6,965 nt of DNA from Thermoflexus sp. (GTDB taxonomy: Bacteria > Chloroflexota > Anaerolineae > Thermoflexales > Thermoflexaceae). The stretch's first letter is position 1. The number at the start of each line of letters is the position of its first letter. Positions 1 through 6,197 of the stretch are shown here, in pieces. The position numbers were made by a program, and so were the translations under genes. The DNA is taken from contig JAGHYO010000115.1 in NCBI GenBank assembly GCA_017743605.1, forward strand, positions 1 through 6,965, in the 5' to 3' direction. The notes under the pieces were generated by a model, which was not told where the DNA came from, did not search any database, and saw nothing but the letters and a program-made list of their open reading frames with translations.

Positions 1-441
1 CAGGGGAAGCCCATCCTGGGGATCTGCCGCGGCTCCCAGGTGCTGGCCGTGGCCTTCGGAGCGGTCCTCTGTCAACATCTTCCGGACATCACCGAGCTGA
101 CCCATGACAGCGATACACCTCCGCCCGCCCGGGCTCATCCCGTGCGCCTGGAGCCCCCCTTGGAGCTGGAGACGCTCCTGCGGTCCCATGGGATTGGGGA
201 GACCCTGGAGGTCAATTCGTATCATCACCAGGGGGTTCCCCGCCGAGCAGATCTCCCGCCGCTCCTCCAGCCCATCGCGGAGGCGCCGGACGGCGTGGTG
301 GAAGGGTTCCTCTGGCGCTCGGCGTCGGAGATGATTGGGGCCCTGGCTGTGCAATGGCACCCAGAGTTGCTCTTTGAGGACGATGCCCGTCACCTGTGGC
401 CGTTCCATTGGCTGGTGGAGGCCGCCCAGGGAGCCCGCTGA
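1..441 (+). CDS. Gamma-glutamyl-GABA hydrolase-like class I glutamine amidotransferase (peptidase C26), 5' end missing
   Basis: The frame is open from the first base, so the start lies outside the window and 146 residues are visible. The visible part has the marks of a class I glutamine amidotransferase fold. The nucleophile elbow GICRGSQ puts the catalytic Cys at visible residue 9, a VNSYHHQGV segment lies around residues 71-79, and QWHPE supplies the catalytic His120 and Glu122. The CRGSQ elbow, the NSYHHQ segment and the closing QWHPE are typical of the PuuD/peptidase C26 family. These enzymes are cytoplasmic and cleave gamma-glutamyl amide bonds, for example gamma-glutamyl-GABA in putrescine breakdown. 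The exact substrate cannot be read from this fragment and no polyamine genes are in view. The gene converges on the histidine kinase gene with 3 bases between their stop codons. The full-length family is about 230-260 residues, so roughly the first 90-110 are missing. Confidence 0.88.
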   Translation, partial: QGKPILGICRGSQVLAVAFGAVLCQHLPDITELTHDSDTPPPARAHPVRLEPPLELETLLRSHGIGETLEVNSYHHQGVPRRADLPPLLQPIAEAPDGVVEGFLWRSASEMIGALAVQWHPELLFEDDARHLWPFHWLVEAAQGAR

Positions 442-444
442 TCT

Positions 445-1536
445 TCAGCATGCAGAGCCTGCCGCCGGCAACCGGATTCGAACGCGCGTTCCCTGGCCCG
501 GGGCGCCCTCCACTTCGATCTCCCCGCCCATGGCCTGGAGGAGACCCCGTGCCACCGCCAGGCTCAGCCCGAAGCCCGGGACCTCCCGCACCCGCGGATC
601 CTCTGAGCGCCAGAAGGGGGTGAACAGCTGCGCCTGATCTGGCGGCGCGATCCCGATCCCCGTATCCTCCACCTCGCAGATCACCGCGGGCCCCTGACGC
701 CATGCCCGGACCCGGATCTCCCCGCCGGGCGGGGTGTATTTGGCGGCGTTGTCCAAGACCTTCCCCAGGATCCCCTCCAGCCGCTCCCGATCCGCGGCCG
801 CCTGAGGGAGATCCTCTAGCAGATCCACGGAGAGCCGGTGGCCTCGGGATTCGATCTCCGATCGGACACGGCGCAGGGCCTCCTCCAGCGCCTCTGACAG
901 GGAGACCGGCTCGATGCGCAGGCGCAGACGTCCGGTTTCGAGGCGCGCGTGCTCGAGCAGGTCGTTCACCAGAGTTGCTAGCCGATCGATGTTCGCCCGG
1001 ATGGTCCCGAGGAACCGGCGCTGGTTCTCAGTGAGGGGGCCGGCGAGCTCTTTGAGCAGGAGGTCGGCGTAGCCCTTGATGCTGGTCATCGGCAGGCGAA
1101 GCTCATGGACGGCGATGGAGAAGAACGTGCCGCGGGCCTCCCGCTCCCGTGCGGCCTCTAAGGCCATCCCAATCCACAGCTTCGCCGCCTCCCAGCCCGC
1201 CTCATCCGCCAGCGCCTCCGGATCCGGATCCCGGACACCAAGCCGCTCCGAAGGCTCCCTCTCTGTGATGGGAAGGAACCACACGGTATCTGCGGCCGGC
1301 TCCCATATGGATCGGACAGAGGGCGGGAGCGTCCACTCGCGCTCCCAAAAGGCCGGATCGCCCCGGACGATGGCGCAGCGCCAGGCGCCGGACTCTTGAA
1401 GGAGCACGGTTCCCTCCACCGCCCCCGTTTGGGCCATCACCCAGTCCAAAGCAGCGCGGCGGACTTCCTGCGGATCCTTCGACAATCCGAGGATCCGCCC
1501 CAGCTCGATCAGCTGCTCCATTCGCATCTCTCGCAT
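445..1536 (-). CDS. Soluble sensor histidine kinase (HisKA plus HATPase_c, GAF-like N-terminus)
   Basis: This 363-residue protein autophosphorylates on histidine and passes the phosphate to a response regulator. The H-box VHELRLPM carries the phospho-accepting His144. The N-box has Asn263 in LDNAAKYTPPGG, the G1 box is DTGIGIAP (291-298), the F-box is LFTPFWRSED, and the G2 box GFGLSLAVARG starts near residue 321. Residues 6-130 resemble a small GAF-type sensor fold, but that is by length and pattern only. There is no signal peptide or membrane helix, so it should sense something in the cytoplasm. The ATG at 1536 is favoured because GGAAGGG (1544-1550) lies 7 bases upstream; ATGs at codons 4 and 6 are alternatives. 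It is the last gene of the leftward cluster, 4 bases after the Nudix gene, and its ribosome binding site lies in the end of that gene. No response regulator is present, so its partner is encoded elsewhere. Confidence 0.92.
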   Translation of the reverse strand: MREMRMEQLIELGRILGLSKDPQEVRRAALDWVMAQTGAVEGTVLLQESGAWRCAIVRGDPAFWEREWTLPPSVRSIWEPAADTVWFLPITEREPSERLGVRDPDPEALADEAGWEAAKLWIGMALEAAREREARGTFFSIAVHELRLPMTSIKGYADLLLKELAGPLTENQRRFLGTIRANIDRLATLVNDLLEHARLETGRLRLRIEPVSLSEALEEALRRVRSEIESRGHRLSVDLLEDLPQAAADRERLEGILGKVLDNAAKYTPPGGEIRVRAWRQGPAVICEVEDTGIGIAPPDQAQLFTPFWRSEDPRVREVPGFGLSLAVARGLLQAMGGEIEVEGAPGQGTRVRIRLPAAGSAC

Positions 1537-1540
1537 CGGC

Positions 1541-2041
1541 TCACCCTTCCCGGATGATCAGACGGTCCTGTGCATCGTAGGTGTAACTCAGAAAGAACGG
1601 CTCCCCGGTCTCCCGGAAGCGCAGCACTCGGGGCCAGAGCGCCGGGAAATCCTCCACCACCGGCAGGTCCAGCACCTGGAAGATCGGCACCCAGGTCAGC
1701 ATCCCCTCCGAGGTCGGCCCCGCCGGGTGCGCCGCCGTCTCCCCGACGAAGACCGCGAGGAGGACCCCTGGAGAGGTGCCGGTGTCTACGGTGATCAGGC
1801 CCGCCAGCTGGAGCTCTGCCGCCGAGATACCCGCTTCCTCCGCCAGCTCACGGCGGGCCGCTGTGCGCAGATCCTCCCCCGGCTCCGCGTGTCCGCCCAG
1901 GCCGTTGTAACGCCCTGGGAAAACCTTCTTCGTCGGGGAACGCTGGATCAACAGCACCTGATCGCCCCGAAACAGGAAGCATATCACCCGGGGGATCACC
2001 ACCCAGCTTCCGGCGACGCCTCCCTGATCCACCTGTCCCAC
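1541..2041 (-). CDS. Nudix hydrolase (MutT-like)
   Basis: This 166-residue protein has an exact Nudix box, GX5EX7REUXEEXGU. It runs from Gly50 to Ile72, with Glu56, Arg64-Glu65 and the metal-binding Glu68-Glu69 all present. Nudix enzymes hydrolyse a nucleoside diphosphate linked to another group, using Mg2+ or Mn2+. The motif RYNGLGGHAEPGE, with its early placement in a short single-domain protein, fits the MutT/8-oxo-dGTP diphosphatase-like branch. Nudix specificity is poorly predicted from sequence, so the substrate stays open. The start is GTG, chosen because AGGAGG lies 5 bases upstream and the frame upstream lacks a better start. It sits between the lipoprotein hydrolase gene (39 bases upstream) and the histidine kinase gene (4 bases downstream) and is probably cotranscribed with both. 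A sanitising or signalling role cannot be decided from context. Confidence 0.93.
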   Translation of the reverse strand: MGQVDQGGVAGSWVVIPRVICFLFRGDQVLLIQRSPTKKVFPGRYNGLGGHAEPGEDLRTAARRELAEEAGISAAELQLAGLITVDTGTSPGVLLAVFVGETAAHPAGPTSEGMLTWVPIFQVLDLPVVEDFPALWPRVLRFRETGEPFFLSYTYDAQDRLIIREG

Positions 2042-2046
2042 CGTCT

Positions 2047-2052
2047 CCTCCT
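2047..2052 (-). promoter_or_regulatory. Ribosome binding site fixing the GTG start of the Nudix gene
   Basis: On the minus strand a perfect AGGAGG, inside GAGGAGGAGA, ends 5 bases before the GTG at 2041-2039. This decides the non-ATG start. It lies in the 39-base gap after the hydrolase stop codon. Confidence 0.75.
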
Positions 2053-2080
2053 CGGATACGCTGGAGATCGCAATCTTCCC

Positions 2081-3136
2081 TCAGGGGGCCTCCTCACCCA
2101 GATATTTTCGAAAGAAGGCGATGGATCGCTCCAGGAGCAGGCGGTCCGCTGCGCTCCCAGCCGGGAACGTGTGGGGCTGGCCCGGGTATTCGAACCACTC
2201 CACCGTCTTGCCCAGGGCACGCAATTGTTCGTAAAGCTCCCGAGACCATTCGGGCGGCACCACGGAGTCTGCCGCCCCGTGGTGGATCTGAATGGGCGTC
2301 GCGGTGTCCTGGAGGTAGTAGAAGGGCGAGATGCGGCGCAGGGCCTCCTCGGGCACACTCAGCTCCTCGAGCCCCCGCGCCCCGCCTGACCACTGGAGAA
2401 TGCGTTCGAGGTTCTTGCGCTCGTCGGCGTTCATGGAGCCGTAGAGCACCGCTGCCCGGATCCTCGGGTTCACCACCAAGACCCGCAGGGCGATCCCGCC
2501 GCCCATGGAGTGGCCGAACAGACCCACGGCGTCCGCCTGCGCCTGGGGCAGCGTCGGCAGCAGGGCGATCAAGCTCAGCACGTCCACCGCATAGCCCACG
2601 CGAAAGGGGTTGGGCCCTTCATCAGAGGGGGGGTGGTTCCGGTAGTTGGGGTGGAGCACCAAGAAGCCGGCCCGGGCCAGGGCGTCGGCGTAGCGGGTCG
2701 TATAGGCCAGTGTCGAATAGCGCCTCGGATCCACGTAGCCGTGCAGCACGATCACTACCGGGAACGGGCCCTCCCCCTGGGGGACGTTCATGAACCCGTA
2801 AACCGTCAGGCCGTCGCTGGGATACGCGATGAGGGTGCGGGTGAAGGCTCGGGTGACTGCTAGGGTGCGCTCGATCCGGACCGCTCCGCTGCCGTAAGCG
2901 CGCTGCCGTAAGCCCTCCACGGTGAGCTCTGCGTAGGGATCTGGGGTCGGCGTCGGAGAAGGAGGGACGGTCGCCGTAGGCATAGGGGTGAGTCCCCGAG
3001 CCGAACCCTCGTCCGTCGGGGTAGGCGTTGAGGTCGGTGTCTCCACCGAGGGGCTGGCAACGGGCGAGGGTGCACGCTGCGCGCAGCTCACAGCGATCGT
3101 GATTAAAAAGATCCATCCGGCGAAGTGGATCCTCAT
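2081..3136 (-). CDS. Secreted lipoprotein alpha/beta hydrolase (prolyl-oligopeptidase/dienelactone-hydrolase-like)
   Basis: This 351-residue enzyme begins with a short charged N-terminus and a hydrophobic stretch, ending in a lipobox-like AVSC with Cys18 as the likely lipidation site. The -3 residue is Ala rather than the usual Leu, so lipidation is probable but not certain. Residues 22-67 form a Thr/Pro/Ser-rich linker that would hold the enzyme off the membrane. The catalytic domain follows. It has the oxyanion-hole segment VIVLHGY (127-133), nucleophile elbow GHSMGG with Ser210, Asp290 in HHGAADSVVPP and His322 in GQPHTF, a complete Ser-Asp-His triad. The fold matches dipeptidyl/prolyl-oligopeptidase-type hydrolases; the substrate (ester or peptide) is unknown. 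The ATG at 3136 is chosen over an in-frame start at 3223 because it has AGGAGG 7 bases upstream and begins the signal peptide. It is the first gene of the leftward cluster. Confidence 0.9.
   Translation of the reverse strand: MRIHFAGWIFLITIAVSCAQRAPSPVASPSVETPTSTPTPTDEGSARGLTPMPTATVPPSPTPTPDPYAELTVEGLRQRAYGSGAVRIERTLAVTRAFTRTLIAYPSDGLTVYGFMNVPQGEGPFPVVIVLHGYVDPRRYSTLAYTTRYADALARAGFLVLHPNYRNHPPSDEGPNPFRVGYAVDVLSLIALLPTLPQAQADAVGLFGHSMGGGIALRVLVVNPRIRAAVLYGSMNADERKNLERILQWSGGARGLEELSVPEEALRRISPFYYLQDTATPIQIHHGAADSVVPPEWSRELYEQLRALGKTVEWFEYPGQPHTFPAGSAADRLLLERSIAFFRKYLGEEAP
2887..2914. repeat. Imperfect 14-base tandem repeat inside the hydrolase gene
   Basis: CGCTGCCGTAAGCG at 2887-2900 is followed directly by the same unit with one difference at 2901-2914. 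The period of 14 is not a multiple of three, so the two copies are read in different frames, as LRQR and then AYGSG (residues 76-84). It lies just after the Thr/Pro linker, before the catalytic domain. Confidence 0.8.
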
Positions 3137-3143
3137 CCGCTCG

Positions 3144-3149
3144 CCTCCT
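3144..3149 (-). promoter_or_regulatory. Ribosome binding site fixing the start of the lipoprotein hydrolase
   Basis: The minus strand reads AGGAGG, with 7 bases to the ATG at 3136. The longer in-frame alternative beginning at 3223 would run through the promoter region and put 29 residues before the signal peptide, so it is not used. Confidence 0.8.
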
Positions 3150-3172
3150 GGAGCGCAGGCGCGGTTTGGTTT

Positions 3173-3201
3173 AAAATATCCAAAAAGGGGAGGAGATGCA
3201 A
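3173..3201 (-). promoter_or_regulatory. Candidate sigma-70-type promoter for the hydrolase-Nudix-kinase cluster
   Basis: On the minus strand TTGCAT (3201-3196, -35) and TATTTT (3178-3173, -10) are separated by 17 bases, in an AT-rich patch of otherwise GC-rich DNA. Transcription would start near 3165, leaving a leader of about 30 bases before the hydrolase start. This is a consensus match by eye only. Neither hexamer is perfect. Confidence 0.45.
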
Positions 3202-3208
3202 CTCCCCT
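3186..3208. repeat. Inverted repeat in the divergent promoter region
   Basis: AGGGGAG (3186-3192) and CTCCCCT (3202-3208) are perfect 7-base inverted arms around a 9-base centre. The repeat covers the candidate -35 element of the leftward promoter, so it could be an operator. Read on the minus strand the right-hand arm is followed by a T run (3186-3182), so a terminator-like hairpin is another reading. The minus-strand sequence also begins with GTAG, as REP elements do. Confidence 0.5.
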
Positions 3209-3223
3209 ACTTAAGCCGCACAT

Positions 3224-3229
3224 GGAGGG
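3224..3229 (+). promoter_or_regulatory. Ribosome binding site fixing the start of the prenyltransferase
   Basis: GGAGGG lies 7 bases before the ATG at 3237. An in-frame ATG at 3222 has no Shine-Dalgarno sequence, and earlier in-frame starts would overlap the divergent hydrolase gene. Confidence 0.7.
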
Positions 3230-3236
3230 ATCAGGA

Positions 3237-4235
3237 ATGTTGCGGAACTGGCTGGAGGTCTATCGCACCTGCAACCTGAGGGCCGACCGGCCGATGGATA
3301 CGGTCTCGAAGTGGCTGATCATCTCCCGCTGTTGCGTGTTCCCGATGACGATGATCTCCGCGGCCATCGGGGGATTGCTGGCGGCAGCTGTCGGGCGCTT
3401 CGAGCCCTTGCCTTTCGCCCTGGCCGCCGTGGGGCTGGTGCTGGCCCACGCGGCGAACAATATGATCAATGACTATTTTGATTTGGAGACAGGGCTGGAC
3501 ACCGCAGAGTACGTCCGGGCCCAGTATGCGCCCCATCCGGTCCTCTCGGGCCTGGTCACGCGGGAGCAGCTGTTGCGCGCCATCCTGGTGGTGAACGCCC
3601 TGGACGCGCTGATCGCCCTGGTGCTCACGGCGATGCGGGGATGGCCGATCCTGGCCTTTGCCCTGGCCGGGCTGTTCATCAGTGTGTTCTACGTGGCCCC
3701 GCCTCTGCGTTTCAAGAGCATCGGCCTGGGAGAACTCGGCGTCTTCGTGGTATGGGGCCCCTTGATGATCTGCGGCACTTTCTATGCGACGACGGGGACG
3801 CTGCCGGGATGGATCTGGCTGGCCTCGATCCCCTACGCCTTACTGGTGTCCACCGTGCTCATCGGCAAACACATCGACAAACTGGAGCAGGATCGGGCTC
3901 GGGGGATCCGCACGTTACCGGTTCTGCTGGGTGAGCGAATGGCGCGGGCGCTGAACGCAGGGCTGATGGTGGCCTTTTATCTGGCGGTGGCGGGGATGAC
4001 GCTCACGGGGATGCTGGGACCTTGGGTGCTGCTCACCCTTCTCGGCCTGCCGCATCTGATCATCGTCTTGCGGACCTACGCTCGCCCCCGTCCGGCCGAG
4101 CCGCCTCCTAACTATCCAGTGTGGCCCCTATGGTATGTCTCTTGGGCCTTCACCTTCAACCGACGAGCTGGGGCGCTGTTTCTAGCGGGGCTCCTTCTGA
4201 ACCTTATCTTCCCGCTTAGCCTCCCGGTTGGATGA
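3237..4235 (+). CDS. UbiA/MenA-superfamily membrane prenyltransferase
   Basis: This 332-residue integral membrane protein carries both Asp-rich motifs of the UbiA superfamily. The first is NDYFDLETGLD (Asn78-Asp88). The second is DKLEQDRARGIRTLPV, with Asp214 and Asp219 and the GIRTLPV tail near 223-229. These motifs bind the Mg2+-prenyl diphosphate. Hydrophobic stretches spread from about residue 25 to 328 suggest eight or nine helices. The NDYFDxxxGxD form with DxxxDxxxGxRTLPV resembles MenA, the 1,4-dihydroxy-2-naphthoate prenyltransferase of menaquinone synthesis. However, related enzymes prenylate other aromatic or lipid acceptors, and no men genes are in view. I therefore give no gene symbol. 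The ATG at 3237 follows a GGAGGG 7 bases upstream and starts just before the first helix. The gene is transcribed divergently from the hydrolase cluster and appears to be monocistronic, ending at a strong hairpin terminator. Confidence 0.92.
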   Translation: MLRNWLEVYRTCNLRADRPMDTVSKWLIISRCCVFPMTMISAAIGGLLAAAVGRFEPLPFALAAVGLVLAHAANNMINDYFDLETGLDTAEYVRAQYAPHPVLSGLVTREQLLRAILVVNALDALIALVLTAMRGWPILAFALAGLFISVFYVAPPLRFKSIGLGELGVFVVWGPLMICGTFYATTGTLPGWIWLASIPYALLVSTVLIGKHIDKLEQDRARGIRTLPVLLGERMARALNAGLMVAFYLAVAGMTLTGMLGPWVLLTLLGLPHLIIVLRTYARPRPAEPPPNYPVWPLWYVSWAFTFNRRAGALFLAGLLLNLIFPLSLPVG

Positions 4236-4242
4236 GAGGGGC

Positions 4243-4264
4243 CGCCCGCGGTTTCTCCCGGGCG
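4243..4264 (+). other. GC-rich hairpin directly after the prenyltransferase stop
   Basis: CGCCCG (4243-4248) and CGGGCG (4259-4264) form a 6-base inverted repeat with a 10-base loop, starting 8 bases after the stop codon. No real T run follows, so it may protect the mRNA 3' end or assist termination rather than terminate alone. Confidence 0.35.
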
Positions 4265-4307
4265 AAGCGTTGGTTTTGGTAACGAAGAAGTCTCAACATT
4301 TGATGCA

Positions 4308-4356
4308 CGAGGCGATCTAGCCGTTGCAGATCGCCTCGGCGATTTACTTTTTCTTT
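4308..4356 (+). terminator. Rho-independent terminator of the prenyltransferase gene
   Basis: A perfect 11-base inverted repeat, CGAGGCGATCT (4308-4318) and AGATCGCCTCG (4328-4338), encloses a 9-base loop. A T-rich tail beginning 4 bases later (4342-4356) follows. It ends about 100 bases after the prenyltransferase stop and would separate this gene from the AAA+ gene. Confidence 0.75.
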
Positions 4357-4572
4357 GACGCTGATTTCCCCTGGATTGCCGCCGAGGAATCCTAGCATCC
4401 TGCACTACTCCTGTCACGGTGTCCGGATGAGAAGATGGGCCTTTTGCATGAAATCCCTGGGAAGTCCAAAATGGGGATGGCCGGGTGGAGTTCCAGGTGG
4501 CGTGCCAAGCCCTCAGGACCTGGGGTGTTTTGTGTTGCTAACACTCCGACTTGGTGAGGAGGGGGAAACACC
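4357..4572. other. Leader region before the AAA+ gene, no gene seen
   Basis: The whole gap from 4236 to 4572 is 337 bases; the part after the terminator is described here. One short rightward frame opens at 4427 and runs out of frame into the AAA+ start, but it has no Shine-Dalgarno sequence and a composition unlike a protein. Short inverted repeats are present: CCAGGT (4493-4498) with ACCTGG (4518-4523), and GTGTT (4532-4536) with AACAC (4540-4544). They hint at a structured leader. No promoter stands out by eye, though one must lie here if the terminator works. Confidence 0.4.
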
Positions 4573-5973
4573 ATGGCGAACACAACGGTAAGCGCGCAGA
4601 CAGAGGCGCCCACCACCGCGAGATCCACATCTCCAGGAGAGTTCGCCTTCATCCCGCCGGTGCCGCGTTCGCTCGAGGAGACCGGGCTTTCCTTAGCGTT
4701 CCTGGCTGATCTGGGCCTCAAGATCCTCTACAACGCCGGCTATCTCACCGGCGGGCAGCTGGCGGAGCGCTTGCGCTTTCCCTACACCGGGGTGACGGAG
4801 GTTATCCTGGAGTTCCTCAAGCGGGAGCAGCTGGTGGAGGTGCTGGGGGCAAGGGGCGTAGGGGAGCAGGCCTATCAGTACGCTCTCACCGCTCGGGGGC
4901 GCGATCGAGCCCGCGAGGCGCTGGATCGGAGTCAATATGCCGGGCCTGCCCCCGTGCCCCTCTCCGCCTACGCTGTGGCCATGCGCCGACAATCCCACAA
5001 AGGCACCCGGGTGACCCCGCGCTTGATGCGCCAGGCCCTTGGGCATCTGGTCCTCAACGACCGCGTGTTCCACAAGATCGGCCCTGCTATCAACTCGGGG
5101 ACCTCTATCTTCCTCTACGGTCCGCCCGGGAACGGGAAAACTTCCATCGCCGAGGCCATCGGCCATCGCGTGTTCCAGGGCGGGATCTACATTCCCTACG
5201 CTGTGGAGGTCGGCGGGTTCGTCATCAAGGTGTTTGATGAAGTCAACCACGAGCCGCTGTCCGACCAGCGATCCGGCCAGACCGGCCTGCTGAAAGCGCC
5301 GGCAGATGCCCGATGGATCGCCATCCGACGGCCCTGCATCGTCAGCGGCGGAGAGCTCACCCTGGAGATGCTGGATCTGACCTGGAACGAGGTCAGCCGC
5401 TACTATGAGGCGCCCCTCCAGATGAAGGCCAACGGTGGGGTCTTTCTGATCGACGACTTCGGCCGCCAGCAGGTGCGCCCTCGGGATTTGCTCAACCGCT
5501 GGATCGTCCCGCTGGAGAAGGGGACAGATTACCTCACTCTCCACACCGGCCAGAAGTTTGAGATCCCCTTCGAGACCCTGATCCTCTTCTCCACGAACCT
5601 CAACCCGCAGGATCTGGTGGACGAAGCCTTCCTGCGTCGCATCCGGCACAAGATCGAGGTCCCCGATCCCAGCCCGGCGGAGTTCCGGGAGATTTTCCGC
5701 AGGGGGTGCCAGGCCCGGGGGATCCCTTACGACGACCAGGCCCTGGTCTATCTCCTTCAGGAGTGGTATATCAAGCGCCGGCGGCCGCTGCGGGCGGTCC
5801 ATCCTCGGGATCTCCTGTCCCACATCCAGGACATTGCCTCTTATTTCAACATGCCCCCAACACTGAGCAAGGAGCTCATCGACCGGGCCTGTGAGGCCTA
5901 TTTCGTGGAGACGAGCAGCCCAGCGAACTCTGCAGCCCCTGCGGCCAAGCCCAGCTCGCCTCCCTCCACGTGA
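4573..5973 (+). CDS. AAA+ ATPase with N-terminal winged-helix-like region, function unknown
   Basis: This 466-residue protein is a predicted cytoplasmic AAA+ ATPase. Residues 35-115 look like a winged-helix module: helical stretches around LGLKILYNAGYLTGGQLAE, then a beta-rich wing ending YQYALTARGRDRA. The ATPase core follows, with Walker A GPPGNGKT (183-190, Lys189), Walker B VFLIDD (290-295), sensor 1 FSTNLN (339-344) and candidate arginine fingers Arg355-Arg356 in EAFLRRIRHK. Walker A and B are about 105 residues apart, well over the usual 50-60, so an extra beta-rich segment (about 205-285) is inserted. A Ser/Pro/Ala-rich tail (448-466) is probably disordered. It starts after AGGAGG at 4557-4562. 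MoxR/AAA_5-type ATPases act as chaperones or assembly factors, and I recall relatives of this kind near pilus or secretion genes, but no such gene is in view. The role is unassigned. Confidence 0.85.
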   Translation: MANTTVSAQTEAPTTARSTSPGEFAFIPPVPRSLEETGLSLAFLADLGLKILYNAGYLTGGQLAERLRFPYTGVTEVILEFLKREQLVEVLGARGVGEQAYQYALTARGRDRAREALDRSQYAGPAPVPLSAYAVAMRRQSHKGTRVTPRLMRQALGHLVLNDRVFHKIGPAINSGTSIFLYGPPGNGKTSIAEAIGHRVFQGGIYIPYAVEVGGFVIKVFDEVNHEPLSDQRSGQTGLLKAPADARWIAIRRPCIVSGGELTLEMLDLTWNEVSRYYEAPLQMKANGGVFLIDDFGRQQVRPRDLLNRWIVPLEKGTDYLTLHTGQKFEIPFETLILFSTNLNPQDLVDEAFLRRIRHKIEVPDPSPAEFREIFRRGCQARGIPYDDQALVYLLQEWYIKRRRPLRAVHPRDLLSHIQDIASYFNMPPTLSKELIDRACEAYFVETSSPANSAAPAAKPSSPPST

Positions 5974-5993
5974 GCGCATGATCCCTTTAGGCA

Positions 5994-6016
5994 TAGAAGG
6001 GAAGGTCTTCCCTCTA
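5994..6016 (+). terminator. Possible terminator hairpin after the AAA+ gene
   Basis: AGGGAA (5998-6003) pairs with TTCCCT (6008-6013) around a 4-base GGTC loop. TAG (5994-5996) and CTA (6014-6016) extend the stem past one bulged A. It sits 20 bases after the stop codon. The following sequence is pyrimidine-rich but has no clean T run, so termination is only probable. Confidence 0.45.
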
Positions 6017-6076
6017 CTTGATTCCTCCTATTGGGAAGGTGGGCCGCGTGTGTGCTTGTGAATTTCAGCAAGAATC

Positions 6077-6108
6077 TTGAACTCTCGAAGGCACAACATA
6101 GTTACAAT
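6077..6108 (+). promoter_or_regulatory. Candidate promoter elements for smpB in an AT-richer patch
   Basis: TACAAT (6103-6108) matches the -10 consensus at five of six positions. TTGAAC (6077-6082) is a fair -35 match, but the spacing of 20 bases is too long for a standard promoter, so the -10 may work with another -35. Transcription from here would give a leader of about 260 bases containing the REP-like array. This is the only AT-rich stretch between the AAA+ gene and smpB. Confidence 0.3.
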
Positions 6109-6197
6109 TAAGCAGCATGGGATGATAAGTTTTCGGATATTGCCCGGAGTCGAGGATCTGGCTTTCCGAGGCAATGGACGCCCGGGTTCGGCTCAAA

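Noticed and set aside
212..703. Leftward open frame across the convergent gene ends
   Set aside because: It covers the ends of two well-supported genes in another frame and its translation is low-complexity Gly/Pro/Arg-rich sequence.
3137..3223. N-terminal extension of the lipoprotein hydrolase to 3223
   Set aside because: It would bury the signal peptide 29 residues inside, and the start at 3136 has a perfect AGGAGG at good spacing.
2988..3236. Upstream extension of the prenyltransferase frame
   Set aside because: It overlaps the divergent hydrolase gene and its promoter. The GGAGGG before 3237 and the position of the first membrane helix support the later start.
4427..4591. Possible small upstream gene overlapping the AAA+ start
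   Set aside because: No ribosome binding site, no recognisable protein features, and it runs out of frame into the AAA+ gene.
4693..5994. Long leftward open frame (433 codons) opposite the AAA+ gene
   Set aside because: It is the antisense shadow of a gene with full AAA+ motifs. Its translation shows no recognisable domain and its openness is explained by GC-rich codon bias.
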